From the NCBI GenBank assembly GCA_030248195.1, contig JASAND010030219.1, positions 1 through 64,000 on the forward strand: a DNA stretch of 64,000 nt, in the 5' to 3' direction. The notes beneath the pieces were generated by a model. That model saw nothing but the letters and a program-made list of their open reading frames with translations. It had not been told where the DNA came from and did not search any database. Below are positions 32,223 through 44,122 of this stretch, piece after piece. The stretch is from Trissonchulus latispiculum. Lineage: Eukaryota; Nematoda; Enoplea; Enoplida; Ironidae. The translations under genes and the position numbers were made by a program. Each line of letters opens with the position of its first letter. Position 1 is the stretch's first letter.

Positions 32223-32638
32223 TGTATTCTCACGATCAACAGATGATGAATGACTATTATGCAAACCAGGCATCTGGTAATCTTGCATATTTTTCGGGAC
32301 CATCAATCCAACAAGGACATGGGTTGGGTGGTCTGTTTGGTAGCTTATTCAGAGGCGTGGTACCCTTCTTCACCAAGACCGTTGCTCCTCTATTAAGGTC
32401 TGGTGCTAAAGCAATCGGTCAAGAAGCTCTGAAAACTGGAGTCAATGTTGCTCACGACATTGTAAGAGGTGAGGATCCACTGGAGTCATTGGAAACTAGA
32501 GGAAAGCAAGCTGGTCTCAGGCTTGGACATAAAGCAGTGAATAAGATTATGGGTAAAAGACCAACACCTCGAAAAGGTATAAAAGGGGCAAAAAGACAAC
32601 GACATCAAGACATATTCAGTAATGGCCCTGATTCATGA
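32222..32638 (+). CDS. Polinton pVI/pX-like capsid-associated protein
   Basis: 138 codons. The Gly-rich amphipathic segment GHGLGGLFGSLFRGVVPFF, then LLRSGAKAIGQEALKTG and a Lys/Arg-rich end (MGKRPTPRKGIKGAKRQR), is the arrangement of the small protein usually encoded beside Polinton capsid genes. It is compared with adenovirus pVI/pX-type cement or membrane-active proteins; that equivalence is inference. It shares one base with the preceding stop codon and overlaps the capsid ORF by 17 nt. Confidence 0.75.
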   Translation: MYSHDQQMMNDYYANQASGNLAYFSGPSIQQGHGLGGLFGSLFRGVVPFFTKTVAPLLRSGAKAIGQEALKTGVNVAHDIVRGEDPLESLETRGKQAGLRLGHKAVNKIMGKRPTPRKGIKGAKRQRHQDIFSNGPDS

Positions 32639-33935
32639 GCGGTCGTGTCCTTGCGTCTCCACACAGTTGGATCTCTTCAAGCTGCCAGGTACTCAGACAA
32701 GTCAGGAGAAGAGCAACTATGTACCCTACTATCCTTTGGCAAATACAACTGATGGCGGACCAATAGAGTTTGACATAAAGCCATCTCCTCATTATACAGA
32801 TCTGTCTGATACGAGGCTCTATATTGCAGCCAAGATTGTACTAGCTGGTGGAAATGCGTTTGCTAATGATGTAAAAGTAGCACCAGTTAATATGCTACTA
32901 CACGCACTTTTTTCCAAGGTGGATGTCCATGTTTGTAATCGAATGATCACTCAAAGTACAGGAACGTATCCATGGAAGGCGGCATTTGAGACTCTACTAA
33001 ACTTTGGTAGTGATGCTAAAGGAAGTCAGCTAAGCTCAATCTTATACTATAAAGATACAGAAATGGAAGATGTGAATGCAGCAGCATCTGCGAGTAATAC
33101 TGGACTGGCGAAGCGTTGGGTACGGACAGCAGGCAGTAGGCTGTTTGAACTTTATGGACCTCTTCATGTGGATCTATTCTTTCAAGACAAGTATCTATTG
33201 AGTAATGTACCTATTCGGATCAAGCTGATAAGAAGTTCTCCAGAGTTTTGTTTAATGTCTGGAGAGGATGTGACTCAGAAGTTTAAGATTGAAATCAGTG
33301 AAGCTATACTTTGGGTTCGACATGTGCAGATTGCTCCAAGCGTATCACTGGCTCATGAAAAGGCACTATCTCTTGGGAATGCACTATATCCTGTCAACAG
33401 AACCGAGATTGAAGTGCTTACAGTTCCCTTCAACACTCGATCTGCATCACGTGACAATTTCTTTGCCGGGCACATACCAAAGAAGCTGGTGTTTGCAATG
33501 ATTACGAATAACGCTATGAATGGGCGTTACAGCAACAACCCGTTTAACTTTCAAACATTCGATTTGGACAATTTGGAGTTAACTATTGATGGAGAACCGG
33601 TGGCGGGATGTCCTATGAAACTTAGTGACAAACGGATGATCAGAGCGTATGCAAACCTATTTAACGTGAAGAACAAGTCCTACTCTGACTCTGGAACAGA
33701 TATAAGCTATCCAAATTTTCAAAGTGGATATGCCATGTTCTGCTTTGATCTAACTCCTGACGGTTGTGGAAATTCTTCTCACCACTTGGAACTGAGTAGA
33801 CAGGGAAACCTACGACTGAGCCTGCAGTTTGCTAGCAATCTGGTGCAAACAATCAATGTTATCGTCTATGGTGAATTTGAAAGCATCATCGAGATAACAA
33901 GATCTCGTGAGCTATTAATGGACTACAAGGCCTAA
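32622..33935 (+). CDS. Polinton major capsid protein (double jelly roll)
   Basis: 437 codons, the usual length. Family landmarks include the N-terminal STQLDLFKLPGTQTS segment, PIEFDIKPS, the long FSKVDVHVC strand, FFQDKYLLSNVPIRIKL (FQDKYLLSNVP being typical), FFAGHIPKKLVFAMI and the C-terminal VIVYGEFESIIEI. This predicted double-jelly-roll protein would build an icosahedral shell, which supports the idea that Polintons can form virions. The frame is continuous. The last base of the stop TAA is the first base of the protease ATG (TAATG). Confidence 0.92.
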   Translation: MALIHERSCPCVSTQLDLFKLPGTQTSQEKSNYVPYYPLANTTDGGPIEFDIKPSPHYTDLSDTRLYIAAKIVLAGGNAFANDVKVAPVNMLLHALFSKVDVHVCNRMITQSTGTYPWKAAFETLLNFGSDAKGSQLSSILYYKDTEMEDVNAAASASNTGLAKRWVRTAGSRLFELYGPLHVDLFFQDKYLLSNVPIRIKLIRSSPEFCLMSGEDVTQKFKIEISEAILWVRHVQIAPSVSLAHEKALSLGNALYPVNRTEIEVLTVPFNTRSASRDNFFAGHIPKKLVFAMITNNAMNGRYSNNPFNFQTFDLDNLELTIDGEPVAGCPMKLSDKRMIRAYANLFNVKNKSYSDSGTDISYPNFQSGYAMFCFDLTPDGCGNSSHHLELSRQGNLRLSLQFASNLVQTINVIVYGEFESIIEITRSRELLMDYKA

Positions 33936-34354
33936 TGAATACGCTGGAGATTGAGCGGTTGCTGGAGAGGATTCCTAATTTCAAAGGGGTATTTGCAAAG
34001 GATGAACTGGTGGTTGATGGTCCTGGTGGTTTGGTGGTTAATACGGCTCCCTCCTCTCATCCCGGGCTGCATTGGGTGGCAATTTATGTTCCTACTGATG
34101 GACAAACGGAATTCTTTTGCTCCTATGGAATGAATCCTAAACTATATGGACTCAATTTGACTCATTGTGTATATAATTGTATGCCAATGCAGTGTATTGA
34201 TAGTAGTGCGTGTGGCCTATATGTTGTTGCGTTTTTGTTGTGGCGGTGTAAGGGATACGGAACTTTTAAACAATTTTTAAATCTTTTTGGTGCTGATTGT
34301 ACAAAAAATGATAAAAATGTAAAACAATTGGTGGAGGTACTGTCTCATATTTAA
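33935..34354 (+). CDS. Polinton adenain-like cysteine protease
   Basis: 139 codons. His46 in GLHWVAIY, Gln86 in PMQCIDSSACG and Cys93 in SACGLYVVAFLL match the His, Gln and Cys of adenovirus-type (C5, Ulp1-like) maturation proteases. Such enzymes process capsid precursors. It is the last gene of the + strand block and overlaps the capsid stop by one base. A poly(A)-like ATAATAAAGAAAATAAA follows at about 34,394-34,410. Confidence 0.9.
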   Translation: MNTLEIERLLERIPNFKGVFAKDELVVDGPGGLVVNTAPSSHPGLHWVAIYVPTDGQTEFFCSYGMNPKLYGLNLTHCVYNCMPMQCIDSSACGLYVVAFLLWRCKGYGTFKQFLNLFGADCTKNDKNVKQLVEVLSHI

Positions 34355-36875
34355 TTTTTCATGCTTGTATTGTATGTTCCATGCGATTGTATATAATAAA
34401 GAAAATAAATATTCCTAGTAGTTGGGTAGGGCTTGAACCTAGGAAGCTAATTTGGTGAATCTTGGGTTATGATAATAATGTACTCTTGGTACTGGTATAA
34501 TCTATACACCACTTACCAGGATTAGACGTTTTCGTAGCTGAGATATCTTCGGTTTCTTCTGCTTCTGTCCACCACCAGTTTTCTACCTTTGGAGCTTGGA
34601 TTTTCTTTCTGACTGAATATATCTGAAATAGAAGAAACATTGTAAGCTATTGTTTATTATCAATTTTACACAATTTGAATAAAGGATAACACCACGTTAA
34701 AAAGTGAAATTAGATACTGTTAACAGCTCGATGCCAGACTCAGCATCGCTAGGCAAGTCTTTAGTGCAGCTGTATATTTGAAATGAATTTTTTTTTTTTT
34801 TTTATCGAGGCGCTTAGCACTTTCAGGCACTCATAGAGACCTTTTATGTGCTGCTCTCCGCATTCTGCAGAACGGCAGACAAGAGGCGGAGAGACGAAGG
34901 TCACGGACAGAAAACATGACCCCCAAGCGGTTCTGACGTGCGGTTATTGGCCCCTTAGCTCAACGCTAGGGTGACCGCAGTCACACACAGGGCAACTGAG
35001 ATCTTAGGTACAGATAACAATTGCCCCCCGCATATCAATAGTGACTAAGATGGCGGAAATCTGTGCACCCGCTCGGATGGTGTGGGTGTAAAAATGGATG
35101 AGTCAGAGGAAAAAGGAGAAGAAGTGACAAAGGAAGGAGGATAGGGATGGCCGAGCACTCAGATAGGATAGTAGGAAAGTCTGCCAATACTGTAGACTGT
35201 AAAAGTTTATTATATTTTAGCTTTTAACTTGGCAGATTGAGAACAGTAATAAACTCAGGGGGACCTATTTCCCCCCAACGTCAATTACTCTTCTCAATCC
35301 TACATAATCAAAACCAAATTTAGGTTATTAAAGACCAAGTATCAAAAGAATTTGAAATAAAAATAATTGTGATATTTAAGTAAAGTTGTGATCATTTTAT
35401 TACTTAAATGCGGTTTCTGACCCGTTACGGTCTTAATTCCTACTCAAACTGGCTTAACTGCAACTGGAACTTTGCCAAAGCCCCTGATGGTCAGCATAGG
35501 TGAGACCTCAATTCAATTTACATGCAAATAGATACGTTATGTTTCCAGATTTGATGATGCCATTTAAAAACAAAACTTACAAATTTTTGAAAGCAAAACT
35601 GTATATTTGACGTTTTTGAGATTGCTTAAAAATTCAATGCTTGTAGAAAAAACTATGAAAAAGCAAGAAACATAACACCCACGCAGAAAAGTTGTCGTTA
35701 AAAATCTGAAGCAGAGTTCATACAAAGCTAGTGTCCGTACTTAGCGAGCTTATCCTAAAGCTAATAACTGCAATGTGGTGAAAACTTAGCGTATGACATT
35801 CCAATGAGATCATTGAACCAGCGCCCTGAATGAAAACGGTAGCCGTATTCGAGCTGTCGTTGATAGAGGAAGAAAATTAGTTCCAGGAGGAATGACCGTG
35901 ATCTGCAGACATATCCTTGAGATCATTGAAATATTTGAGATGGAGATCTTGAGATGCGAGATCATTTGTTACTGAGGAAATTAGATAGATTGACCAGCGA
36001 TTGATGGGAGGCATAAAGGCAGAAATTGACCAGGAAAACAAAAAACGAGATCAAATGGTTCAGAGATCAAGCGCAGATAGATCAATCCGTAGCATATGAG
36101 ATCATTTGGCATGGAGTGTACAAATATGTAAGGCGAGGTCAGGAGAAAAAAAGAATTGCATGTATATGCATTGAAGTTCTTCTATTTAAATTTTATTATC
36201 GCGCCATGCTCCTGCAAAGCATAGGAGCGGATCTCCCTTGAAATGAATTTAAATTTGGAGTAAAAGATACAAACATATCAAACTTACGAGAATGAAATGA
36301 TGATAGTGGTGATGATGATGATGATGATGATGATGATGTTGATGATGATGATGATGATGCTGATGATTACAGAGACTAGTAGAATGGTTTGGACTGGAGG
36401 AGCCCTTTGCTTTTATAGTGGAAATATAGGACAAAAATATGGGTTTTTGTGTAACTGATGCGGGGCAAAATTTTGAAATTGGGTTGAAAAATTGTATAGT
36501 TGTGTGTATAAAAACTGAATTATTGTTTATTTGGAGTGTGAATTGGAGGGGGTAAACTTGTTTTTCGACTATGAACCCCTACCCAAAGTTTAAAGTTCAC
36601 CAGTATCTTAAACTATGTAATTAGGGCATTGGCCTATATTTCAATTTCTTTTATTTTAAAGTGTTTTCTCAAACATTAACGGTTTTCTTTCGTCTTAATC
36701 ACCATCCTTTGAAACCCCCAAATGAATCGGTAAGTTTACGTGTTTTTATTAAGTTATTACTACTTTAATTAGCTAAGCATTACAGCATTTTGGCATTAGT
36801 TCAAAATTTGACTACTTGATGACTACTCAAGCGCCACAAATATTTTTTAATTGACTGAAATAGTATAGTATATTA
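34355..36875. other. Polinton right arm, largely non-coding
   Basis: About 2.5 kb without a supported protein. It holds an exon-like block on the minus strand (34,517-34,622, AG and GTAAGT at its ends). A possible SINE in reverse orientation follows: T17-19 at about 34,783-34,803, then GC-richer sequence to about 35,300. AGATCATT-type repeats lie at about 35,920-36,120 and a GAT microsatellite at 36,311-36,367. A GGTTCAAGCCC (B-box-like) motif is present on the minus strand near 34,425, but no full tRNA cloverleaf could be drawn. Confidence 0.5.
36311..36367. repeat. (GAT)n microsatellite
   Basis: About 19 GAT units with two interruptions (GTTGAT, GCTGAT), inside the Polinton right arm. Confidence 0.95.
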
Positions 36876-36966
36876 ATGGGTGAGGAAGTGTCTCAAGCAA
36901 CACAAACTAGTTGAGTATGATCTGCCTCAAGCGCCTCTGTTCCAGAACTGTCATTTTTATACTACT
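36876..36966. repeat. Polinton right terminal inverted repeat
   Basis: Ends CTGTCATTTTTATACTACT, the inverse of the left terminus. CTCAAGCGCC and ACTAGTT blocks pair with the left arm imperfectly over about 90 bp. A further GGCGCTTGAG copy (minus strand) lies at about 36,828. Confidence 0.8.
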
Positions 36967-37569
36967 TGCTCGGTCCAGACTTTAGCTAGCGTTACAACAC
37001 TACCTATGTTCTATAAGTTTGCTTCAGCTATGGTCAACATTACTTGGGCACGAAAGCTTTGACGTTGGCTAAACTTTCGGATCTGCGTAAAGCCAAGAGA
37101 AATGAACCTTTGGCTAGGCTAACTCTGATAACATCACATCGAGATTCGGCTCTATGGTCAAAATGAACAAACACGCATTTTACTGAACATAAAACAAAAC
37201 GTAAAAAGAAATCGAACAGCGAACAACGAAAATATAGTAGACATCCTCAACGGAGTAGACATAACGGTTAAGCATTACACAAGAAAAAGTTCACTGAGTT
37301 CAATTCATGGTTTTCCCATAATTTGCGATTGCTACTATTTATGCAATAATTTGTAACTCAAATATTTAACAGTTCCTAACAGTTAAATCATAAAAACCAG
37401 CAACAAAGAGGTCAAAACTGCCACAGAGATAAGAAAAAACACTAAAACCCTTGTGTAATGTTAACAGCATCAGGCTGGAAACAGTTCAACAACTTTTAAG
37501 AAAAACAGTAACAGTCATAGTAGTAGCGGTAGCAGCAGTTGTAGTAGTAGTAGTCTGAGGCTAACATTA

Positions 37570-37839
<270 letters not shown>

Positions 37840-37916
37840 TTATCACGTATACACACTACACACACTCTACACGACAAGAAAAGCAGCAAATACAAATCTT
37901 CTTAAAATTACTAATG

Positions 37917-38580
37917 CACTGTTTTTTGTGTTTTTTGTTGTGTTTTTGCACACTTGTTTTAGAAAAACACACAAAAAAGCACACTCAAATTTTCACTTGA
38001 AGGAGCAAATGTTTACAGATTTTAAGCATAATTTTTAAGTTTTTCCAAAAAATTTTGGGCCTTCGGCGCAAATATCATCTATATTCCTGTTTTCACTTCT
38101 GTTTCGTATGGGCAATAGTGTTAGTGTGGCCTTCATTATTCTAAGCAACGCTGCCATTTGGGACTGTATAGGCATATTATTCTACGAAATTATATTTCCA
38201 AATTCAAGAAATAACGGGAATAAAATATACTGTCGAAAATTATTGAAGAATTTCAGACCAAAAAGTTCAATTTTCAAAAAATTCTCAACGTCTGGTGGGC
38301 TCCGCCCCCAGACCCGCCATCGCAGAGCAAAAAGACGTCTTCAACGCAAATATTTAACTTTCAGAACATTGAAATATCGTTTATAAAGACTAAGCAAGCA
38401 ATGTTTTGTAATTCTTCTGTAACAAGCGAAAAATGCTAACTATAGTTATAAATGCTGTGAAAACCGTTAAAAACGTGGTAATACTGCGAAAAGCGAATTT
38501 CAGGAAAAACACAAATTTTTAAAAAAAACACACATTTTCTTAAAAACAAAAAGCACAGGTGGAATTCTGAAAAAACCCTG
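37917..38580. mobile_element. hAT-like insertion with perfect 8-bp target duplication
   Basis: TACTAATG occurs on both sides (37,909-37,916 and 38,581-38,588), and the other ILF2 copy has a single TACTAATG at the same point. The ends, CACTGTTTTTTGTG and (inverted) CAGGGTTTTTTCAG, are imperfect TIRs. A short decayed ORF inside is not informative. The length of 664 bp suggests a non-autonomous element. Confidence 0.9.
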
Positions 38581-38687
38581 TACTAATGTTACGCCTGAAA
38601 GCAGGCGAGCAAGCGGTCGAAACATAAATTTGCTTGCATATGTTCTGAGAGGAACGATTAGATAGACCGTCTCAGAAACAATGATCA

Positions 38688-38897
<210 letters not shown>

Positions 38898-40439
38898 CTA
38901 CAAAGCGACTGATCGTAAAAACCCCCATAAAAGTTTTGGATGACAAAATCAGAACTAGCAAACGCTGAGAACTTTACTTATACTTCAAAGGAGGCAGTAA
39001 ACTTGCTTTTCACCTGAAAGCCTTATTTATTGGCAAAGGAGAGCGATCAGGAGTATTCATAACCGCATAATGTGCCTGAAACAGCATATAACATTGTCGT
39101 GAGCTGAAGTGAACTTTTGACTGAGGAACAGCAAAACGACAGTATAGTAGCAAAATAGTTTACACCAACACCACTGCCTAACTTAGAAGTGGATACAAAC
39201 CGCTCCTAATAGTTTGCATAATTTAGGAATTTCTCCTATAATTGTTTTGGAACCGCCAGCTCCTTAATATTCTATCTCGTCTACGTCCACGACTATGTAC
39301 AGACCTGGAAAACCTCTTTTTGGAACGCTCTCAAGTATTCCAGTAAATTCCCCTACGAATCCCGTCCCTAGCCAGACATAATAAGTTTAATCCCTATCGG
39401 GACTTGTCCGCCCCCCATGTTTAGCTAAAAGGTATGATAGTTTACTCCAGCAGAGAACTCCAACCTATGCAGAAAACGATTACAGCTAGTAGGCAGGGAG
39501 CTTCAATTCGAATAAACACAGTGTCTGTGTGTGGAAGGAGAATAGGACTAGCAGGACGTTCTCAAAAATATTCATATTAATGTCATCTATCAGGATAAAC
39601 TTACAAGCAGTTCAATCATCCACGGATTTAGGGAATGTAGACCGCTGAATCGATTTCTCATAACGCGCAGAAGTCGAACCAAAACTTTGATACTAAAACG
39701 GGAGCAAACAAAACTGGTCAAAAAAGGGATAACAGTCCTGATAGAAACTACCACGCAGTCCATAAACGGTCTATAAAGCTGACCAATTGTTTTCTATTAA
39801 TGACTTCAGTAGCTGAGATAACTAACATCTAGCATTTCTTTTACTCAGCCTTAAAGTTGCGTTCAAGTGCAAATCTTGTATAAGGACAGTAAGGTTCAAT
39901 AAAACGAAACTAAACCTCTCCAAACACACCCGTACAAAATGTCCCAAACAAAACGATAGTTTCACAAATAGCCCCACCTAGAATGAGATGCATTCTCCTC
40001 AAACCAACGCGCATGGCGTATCGCAGACAAATGCGCTGTCATCAGCTTCTTGTTCACTGAAATACCAGAAAAAATGGACAAGTATGTGAATCAAGAATAC
40101 ACAGGTATTTAATAGTAAAACGATTTGTCAGCATAAAAATTGCTTATAATACTCAGTAAAACATAATTAACAAAGTAACAGTTACTCAGAAATTCTAAAC
40201 GTGTCATCATCGGCTGCTAAACCCAAAACTTGCCTGTCTGAGTTTGCAGTGCCTATAATATGTTGATATTCACAGCACACAATCTAACAGATCTGTAAAA
40301 AATCGTTCCCTGGAGAAACATGAGCAAAATCACGACTGGGGCTTCCTCAGTCGACAAGTAACGGCACGCTGTTGTGTGCTGGATTAGACATCACAGTGTG
40401 ATGATCATCACCCGAAGGCGCAAAATGTTAGCCAGGAAA

Positions 40440-40965
40440 CTGGCCCCGTAAGGCTGGTCAAAAACACCTCCATGAAGTTGCCAGAAGGAGTCTCAAAGCC
40501 TCGTCGACATCACGACAGATGTTCTTTTTTTAAACAGCATGGCATATCTGACAGCTTCGTCTTATGCCTAAAAATTTTGTAAAATTTTTAGAAAAATTAA
40601 CGCTAATTTTATTAAAATTAGCAATTTTTTGTCAAAATTTGCAAAAAATCTTTAATTTTTGGAAAAAATTTAAAGATTTAGCCCGATTTTCCAGAAAAAT
40701 TAAACGTTTTAGTTAAAAAATTCCGGCGACGCCGGAAATTTTTTGAAATTTTACTGTAATAACTGATTTTTTCCGGCTGTTTTTGGTTACCCCTTGGCCA
40801 TTTTTTCGTTACCCCTTGTCCCCGGCGGCGATAGAGCTTGTCCCTTGTCCGGGTTGGGGGGGCTGGGACTCCCCAGACCCCCCCGCGTTAACCTATGGTG
40901 ACTAGTCTTCAATATCCGAATTGCGAGTGACTCTAATTTTTAATGCAGAAATTTTATTTTACAAA
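40440..40965. mobile_element. Insertion-like block absent from the intact ILF2 copy
   Basis: Relative to about 60,300-60,505 this stretch is unalignable. It contains a strongly A/T-rich region (about 40,560-40,760), a short stem CCGGCGACGCCGG and a GC-rich end (GGGTTGGGGGGGCTGGG). It is probably a transposon remnant; no target duplication could be fixed. Confidence 0.4.
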
Positions 40966-41044
40966 TAATTTTTTCCTGCTGAAAATGCTCAGAAAATTCA
41001 ATCTAATAAGCAAGGAAAGACGATTTAAGACGGCTTCCGGCTGT

Positions 41045-41455
41045 GGTCTGTGTTGTTGTTGTTCCGGGCTCGTCAGCTTAGAAGCCATTAGGGCACGTCG
41101 GCATTCAGCAGTCCAGCACACGTCTTGGACAGGCAGGTCCACACATCGGAACATCCGTCAGGAAAAAGATGTGGGGGAACGACGGGCCACACCGCTGCGT
41201 AGCATAAGTTAAGGACTCCACCGCTCCGTAGCATAAGTTAAGGACTCCGGATGCTTCAGTATTGATCCTACATGACACGGCTATGGAGCCGTGCCCCTGG
41301 GAGGTTGGAACCCATTTGCGGCGTTGACCAGATGGATGCCAGGTGACACCTGTGGGGATCTCCATTTGATGGGGCCCATGTCCACCGGATTTCCCACGGA
41401 GGTGGTTCCAAAGCCCCCCAAGCTGTGGTCTCACTCACCTATACATCACAACCCG
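41045..41455. mobile_element. GC-rich insertion-like block with a 31-bp tandem duplication
   Basis: The intact ILF2 copy has only about 40 bp here. The block includes a direct duplication around GTAGCATAAGTTAAGGACTCC (31-bp period, about 41,196-41,249). An antisense ORF across it has no recognisable domain. It may be a SINE or host-derived insert. Confidence 0.4.
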
Positions 41456-42176
41456 AACCCAATGTCAGAATTTTATCTGCTATACAAACCAGTATAGTCT
41501 GACTTACAGTGTATCTCGGCATCCAATAACGGAACATTTACGGGAATCGTTGTAATCAGAAGACGAACAACGGCCTGAGTACCCGCAATCTCGCACCCAA
41601 AGTCACGTGACACACAGCCCAGCACTGAAGAAGAAAGTAGCAAACAATATTAAAGTGAAACACAAGGAAACACTTCGACCGTTGAAAACTATAGCACTCG
41701 TCGGCTTCTGAATACATTGTTGAAACGTAAACCGTGAAGTGAAAACCGAGAAGAGAAGTTTTCAAAATCTTCACAAACTACAAAGATAAACGATATGGAA
41801 ATTTGGTAAATAGAAGTAAAGATTGCTGATTCTTGATGAGTGTGTGATTTTGAAGTCCAGAGATGAAATTAAACAAAACTAACTTTATTATGAAGATAAC
41901 ACAATTTCATACAAGTAAGAGACAAAATTTGACCGTGTACATAAATTTATAGTTTATCCCCAACCCCCACACCAACCTCTAACCTGGATCCTCCTGAGCC
42001 TCGGCTTCTTCTCCAAATTTGAGTGGAATTTGGATTCTTTCGAAAGTGACCGAAAATGACGAAAATTCCCTCACTTAAATACTGTCAAAACTAATTTGCA
42101 TATTACGAAAATGCCGAATTTCTAATTTGCATATTTGTTCCGAAGTTCGTATAGTTTTCAAACAAGGAAATTTCCA

Positions 42177-44122
42177 CAAAATACCCCCTCTTTTGAAAGC
42201 GCGCGCCCTCGCCGCGGTCCACAGAATTAGTAGGATGAAATTAAAATTAGCCAACGTAGCTTACGTACTAGTACGATAAAACGCGTGTGAGAAATTTTTA
42301 CAAAACCATAAAACTACACTAGAGAACCTCCCTAGAGACTGACACAGGCTAGGCGCCACAACAACACACGGGCCCACTACCGGTCACCTGCCTGGATAAA
42401 GCAAAAATACACACAAGACACAAAATATATACAAGACAGAAAATAATGACCGCTACGAGGAAGCCGCCTCATAAAAGAGAGACTAAAGTTTTGAAAAAAT
42501 TTCCTGAATTTCGGAACAAACATTCCGGAACCTACGATAACAGCAAATTTGTCCTGAACAATGAATAAATACTGGTAATTACAAAAATCAATTACAATAT
42601 AAAAAATGGGAGACAGAAACAATTTCTATGAATTAGAAAAAAATAACTGCGATACAAAAATCACAACTATTACAACAGTAAGTATACTGATATAGTGAAA
42701 TTTCAATGGGGGATTGGTCGATGAGGAACTGGTGTGCCAAACCCAGGGCTATGAAGCTCAGCCAAATGACTAAGAAAGTCCAAACCAAGAGGTTCCACCC
42801 ATAAAGTCCAACACTAACGGAGGATTAGGAACAGCGGCAGCAATTATAGGCTACCAAAGCAAAAAACCACAAAGGTTCAATCAGATTGACTATCCGCCGC
42901 CGGGAAAAAGTCACCCGGGTTGACCCTAACCCTCACAGCAGACCAGACAGTCCGAACCGAAACCTTCACAGGGCATACCAAATCAGTCACCTCCGCTAGC
43001 CGGAACAAAATAGTTGGAAATAAAACCTCCACCGGACAGACCGCGGCCGAAACCTCTGGCAGCAGAGCAGGCGCCTCAACCTCCGGTGACCAGACCACGC
43101 CCAGACCAACCTGACCGTGCCAGGAACCTCCGACAACCAGATCACGCCTAGAACCTCCGCCAACTTGACCGTGCCAAGAACCTCCGACAACCTGACAGTG
43201 CCAGAACCTCCGCTAACCAAATCACACCTGGACCCTCCAAACACCAGCACTAACTCCAACAGCCCTACCAATGCCACCCGTGAATCCTTCCCGACTCCAA
43301 CCCGACACCTTCGAACGCGCCATGGTCGACTGACTTGATCAAGAACCATCTGCACCAGAGCCAATCAAATGACGGGAGGCACACCAGTTCCAGGGGGGAT
43401 GGGCGGGAATTAGAACACACAAAACAAACATAAGAGTATCAAACAGTTAGCAAAAACAAAAAGAAACCGCATAATACTAAACAGATTCTACTTTCGAATT
43501 TTAGGAGGGAAACGGCCAGGGCTTCCTGCCCCAGGAATCCTAATCCCAGGGGGAGAAGCACTGGCAGTTTCCTATCAAAAGAAAACTATGTGAATGTTCA
43601 ACTTTCAAATAATAAATTTCATTTTAAATCTAATGCAGAGGAAAAACTATAAGATTAAACGTTTACAACCTGGTTTAATGGGAATCTGTTGGAACAGGCG
43701 GTGGTCTACCACAGCCAAGGCCGGATTCCCAAAGGCGTCTTCGGCCGACAGAAGCTCCAGGATAATCCAGCCATGGTTTGAATTCCACCGACTGAACCAG
43801 CAGATCCCCTGTGAACACATCTTGGAACCCTTCTAAAATCAACTGAAAATAATACAAATGCAAAGTGCAATGTACAAACAATTTTAAAGGTGCAAAAACT
43901 TTCATCATTTTAGAACGGAAAATGGAAAAAACGGGCTAACGGAAAGGAATTACCCCCTCTTTTAAAATGGAAAATCTTTGAAAAAATTTTGCTGAAAACC
44001 TTGCGCGTGTTTGCCTGGGGGTAATGGGGTAACCCAGGGTTCCAAAGTTGAGGGGGGGCGCGCCCCACTTTAAAAGTTCAAAACTTAAAATTCTTCTCTT
44101 TTGTAGACGGCCGCTTTTTTTA
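42177..44122. other. Internal region of LTR-2
   Basis: About 1.95 kb. It includes a minisatellite-like stretch (about 43,080-43,230) of AACCTCCGACAACC-type units of roughly 30 bp, and an exon-like block on the minus strand (43,677-43,849). No retroviral protein is recognised. The last 200 bp are homopolymer-smoothed. Confidence 0.5.
43677..43849 (-). CDS. Exon-like block, possibly captured host sequence
   Basis: On the minus strand TATTATTTTCAG precedes an open frame that reads DVFTGDLLVQSVEFKPWLDY and then GASVGRRRLWESGLGCG before a stop at 43,677-43,679. A second possible small exon (43,497-43,572) reads SPPGIRIPGAGSPGRFPP and ends in TAG. Composition looks protein-like, but I recognise no family. 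Confidence 0.3.

Larger units (their letters stand above)
22414..36966. mobile_element. Maverick/Polinton self-synthesising DNA transposon, near-complete, 14.55 kb
   Basis: The termini are AGTAGTATAAAAATGACAG at 22,414 and its reverse complement ending ACTACT at 36,966. They fit the AG..CT ends of Polintons. The inverted similarity runs on imperfectly for about 90 bp, with GGCGCTTGAG motifs repeated. Inside are a protein-primed PolB, chromodomain integrase, packaging ATPase, cysteine protease, major and minor capsid proteins and smaller virion-type proteins. It lies in the truncated ILF2 copy; the other copy has the uninterrupted right flank (TGCTTGGTCCAGAC at about 57,786). No matching 6-bp target duplication is visible, because the left flank is deleted or degraded. 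Most frames are open; two frameshifts are noted. Confidence 0.95.

Noticed and set aside
34410..34450. tRNA gene suggested by GGTTCAAGCCC
   Set aside because: Only a B-box-like motif; I could not fold acceptor, D and anticodon arms around it.
36249..36434. His-rich protein on the minus strand
   Set aside because: It is the translation of the GAT microsatellite.
22414..36966. Free viral genome rather than an integrated element
   Set aside because: TIR ends and the shared right flank with the empty sister locus show chromosomal insertion.
42877..43364. Pairs of ORFs on both strands at 42.9-43.4 kb
   Set aside because: They follow a roughly 30-bp minisatellite; repeated residues on both strands show repeat translation rather than a gene.
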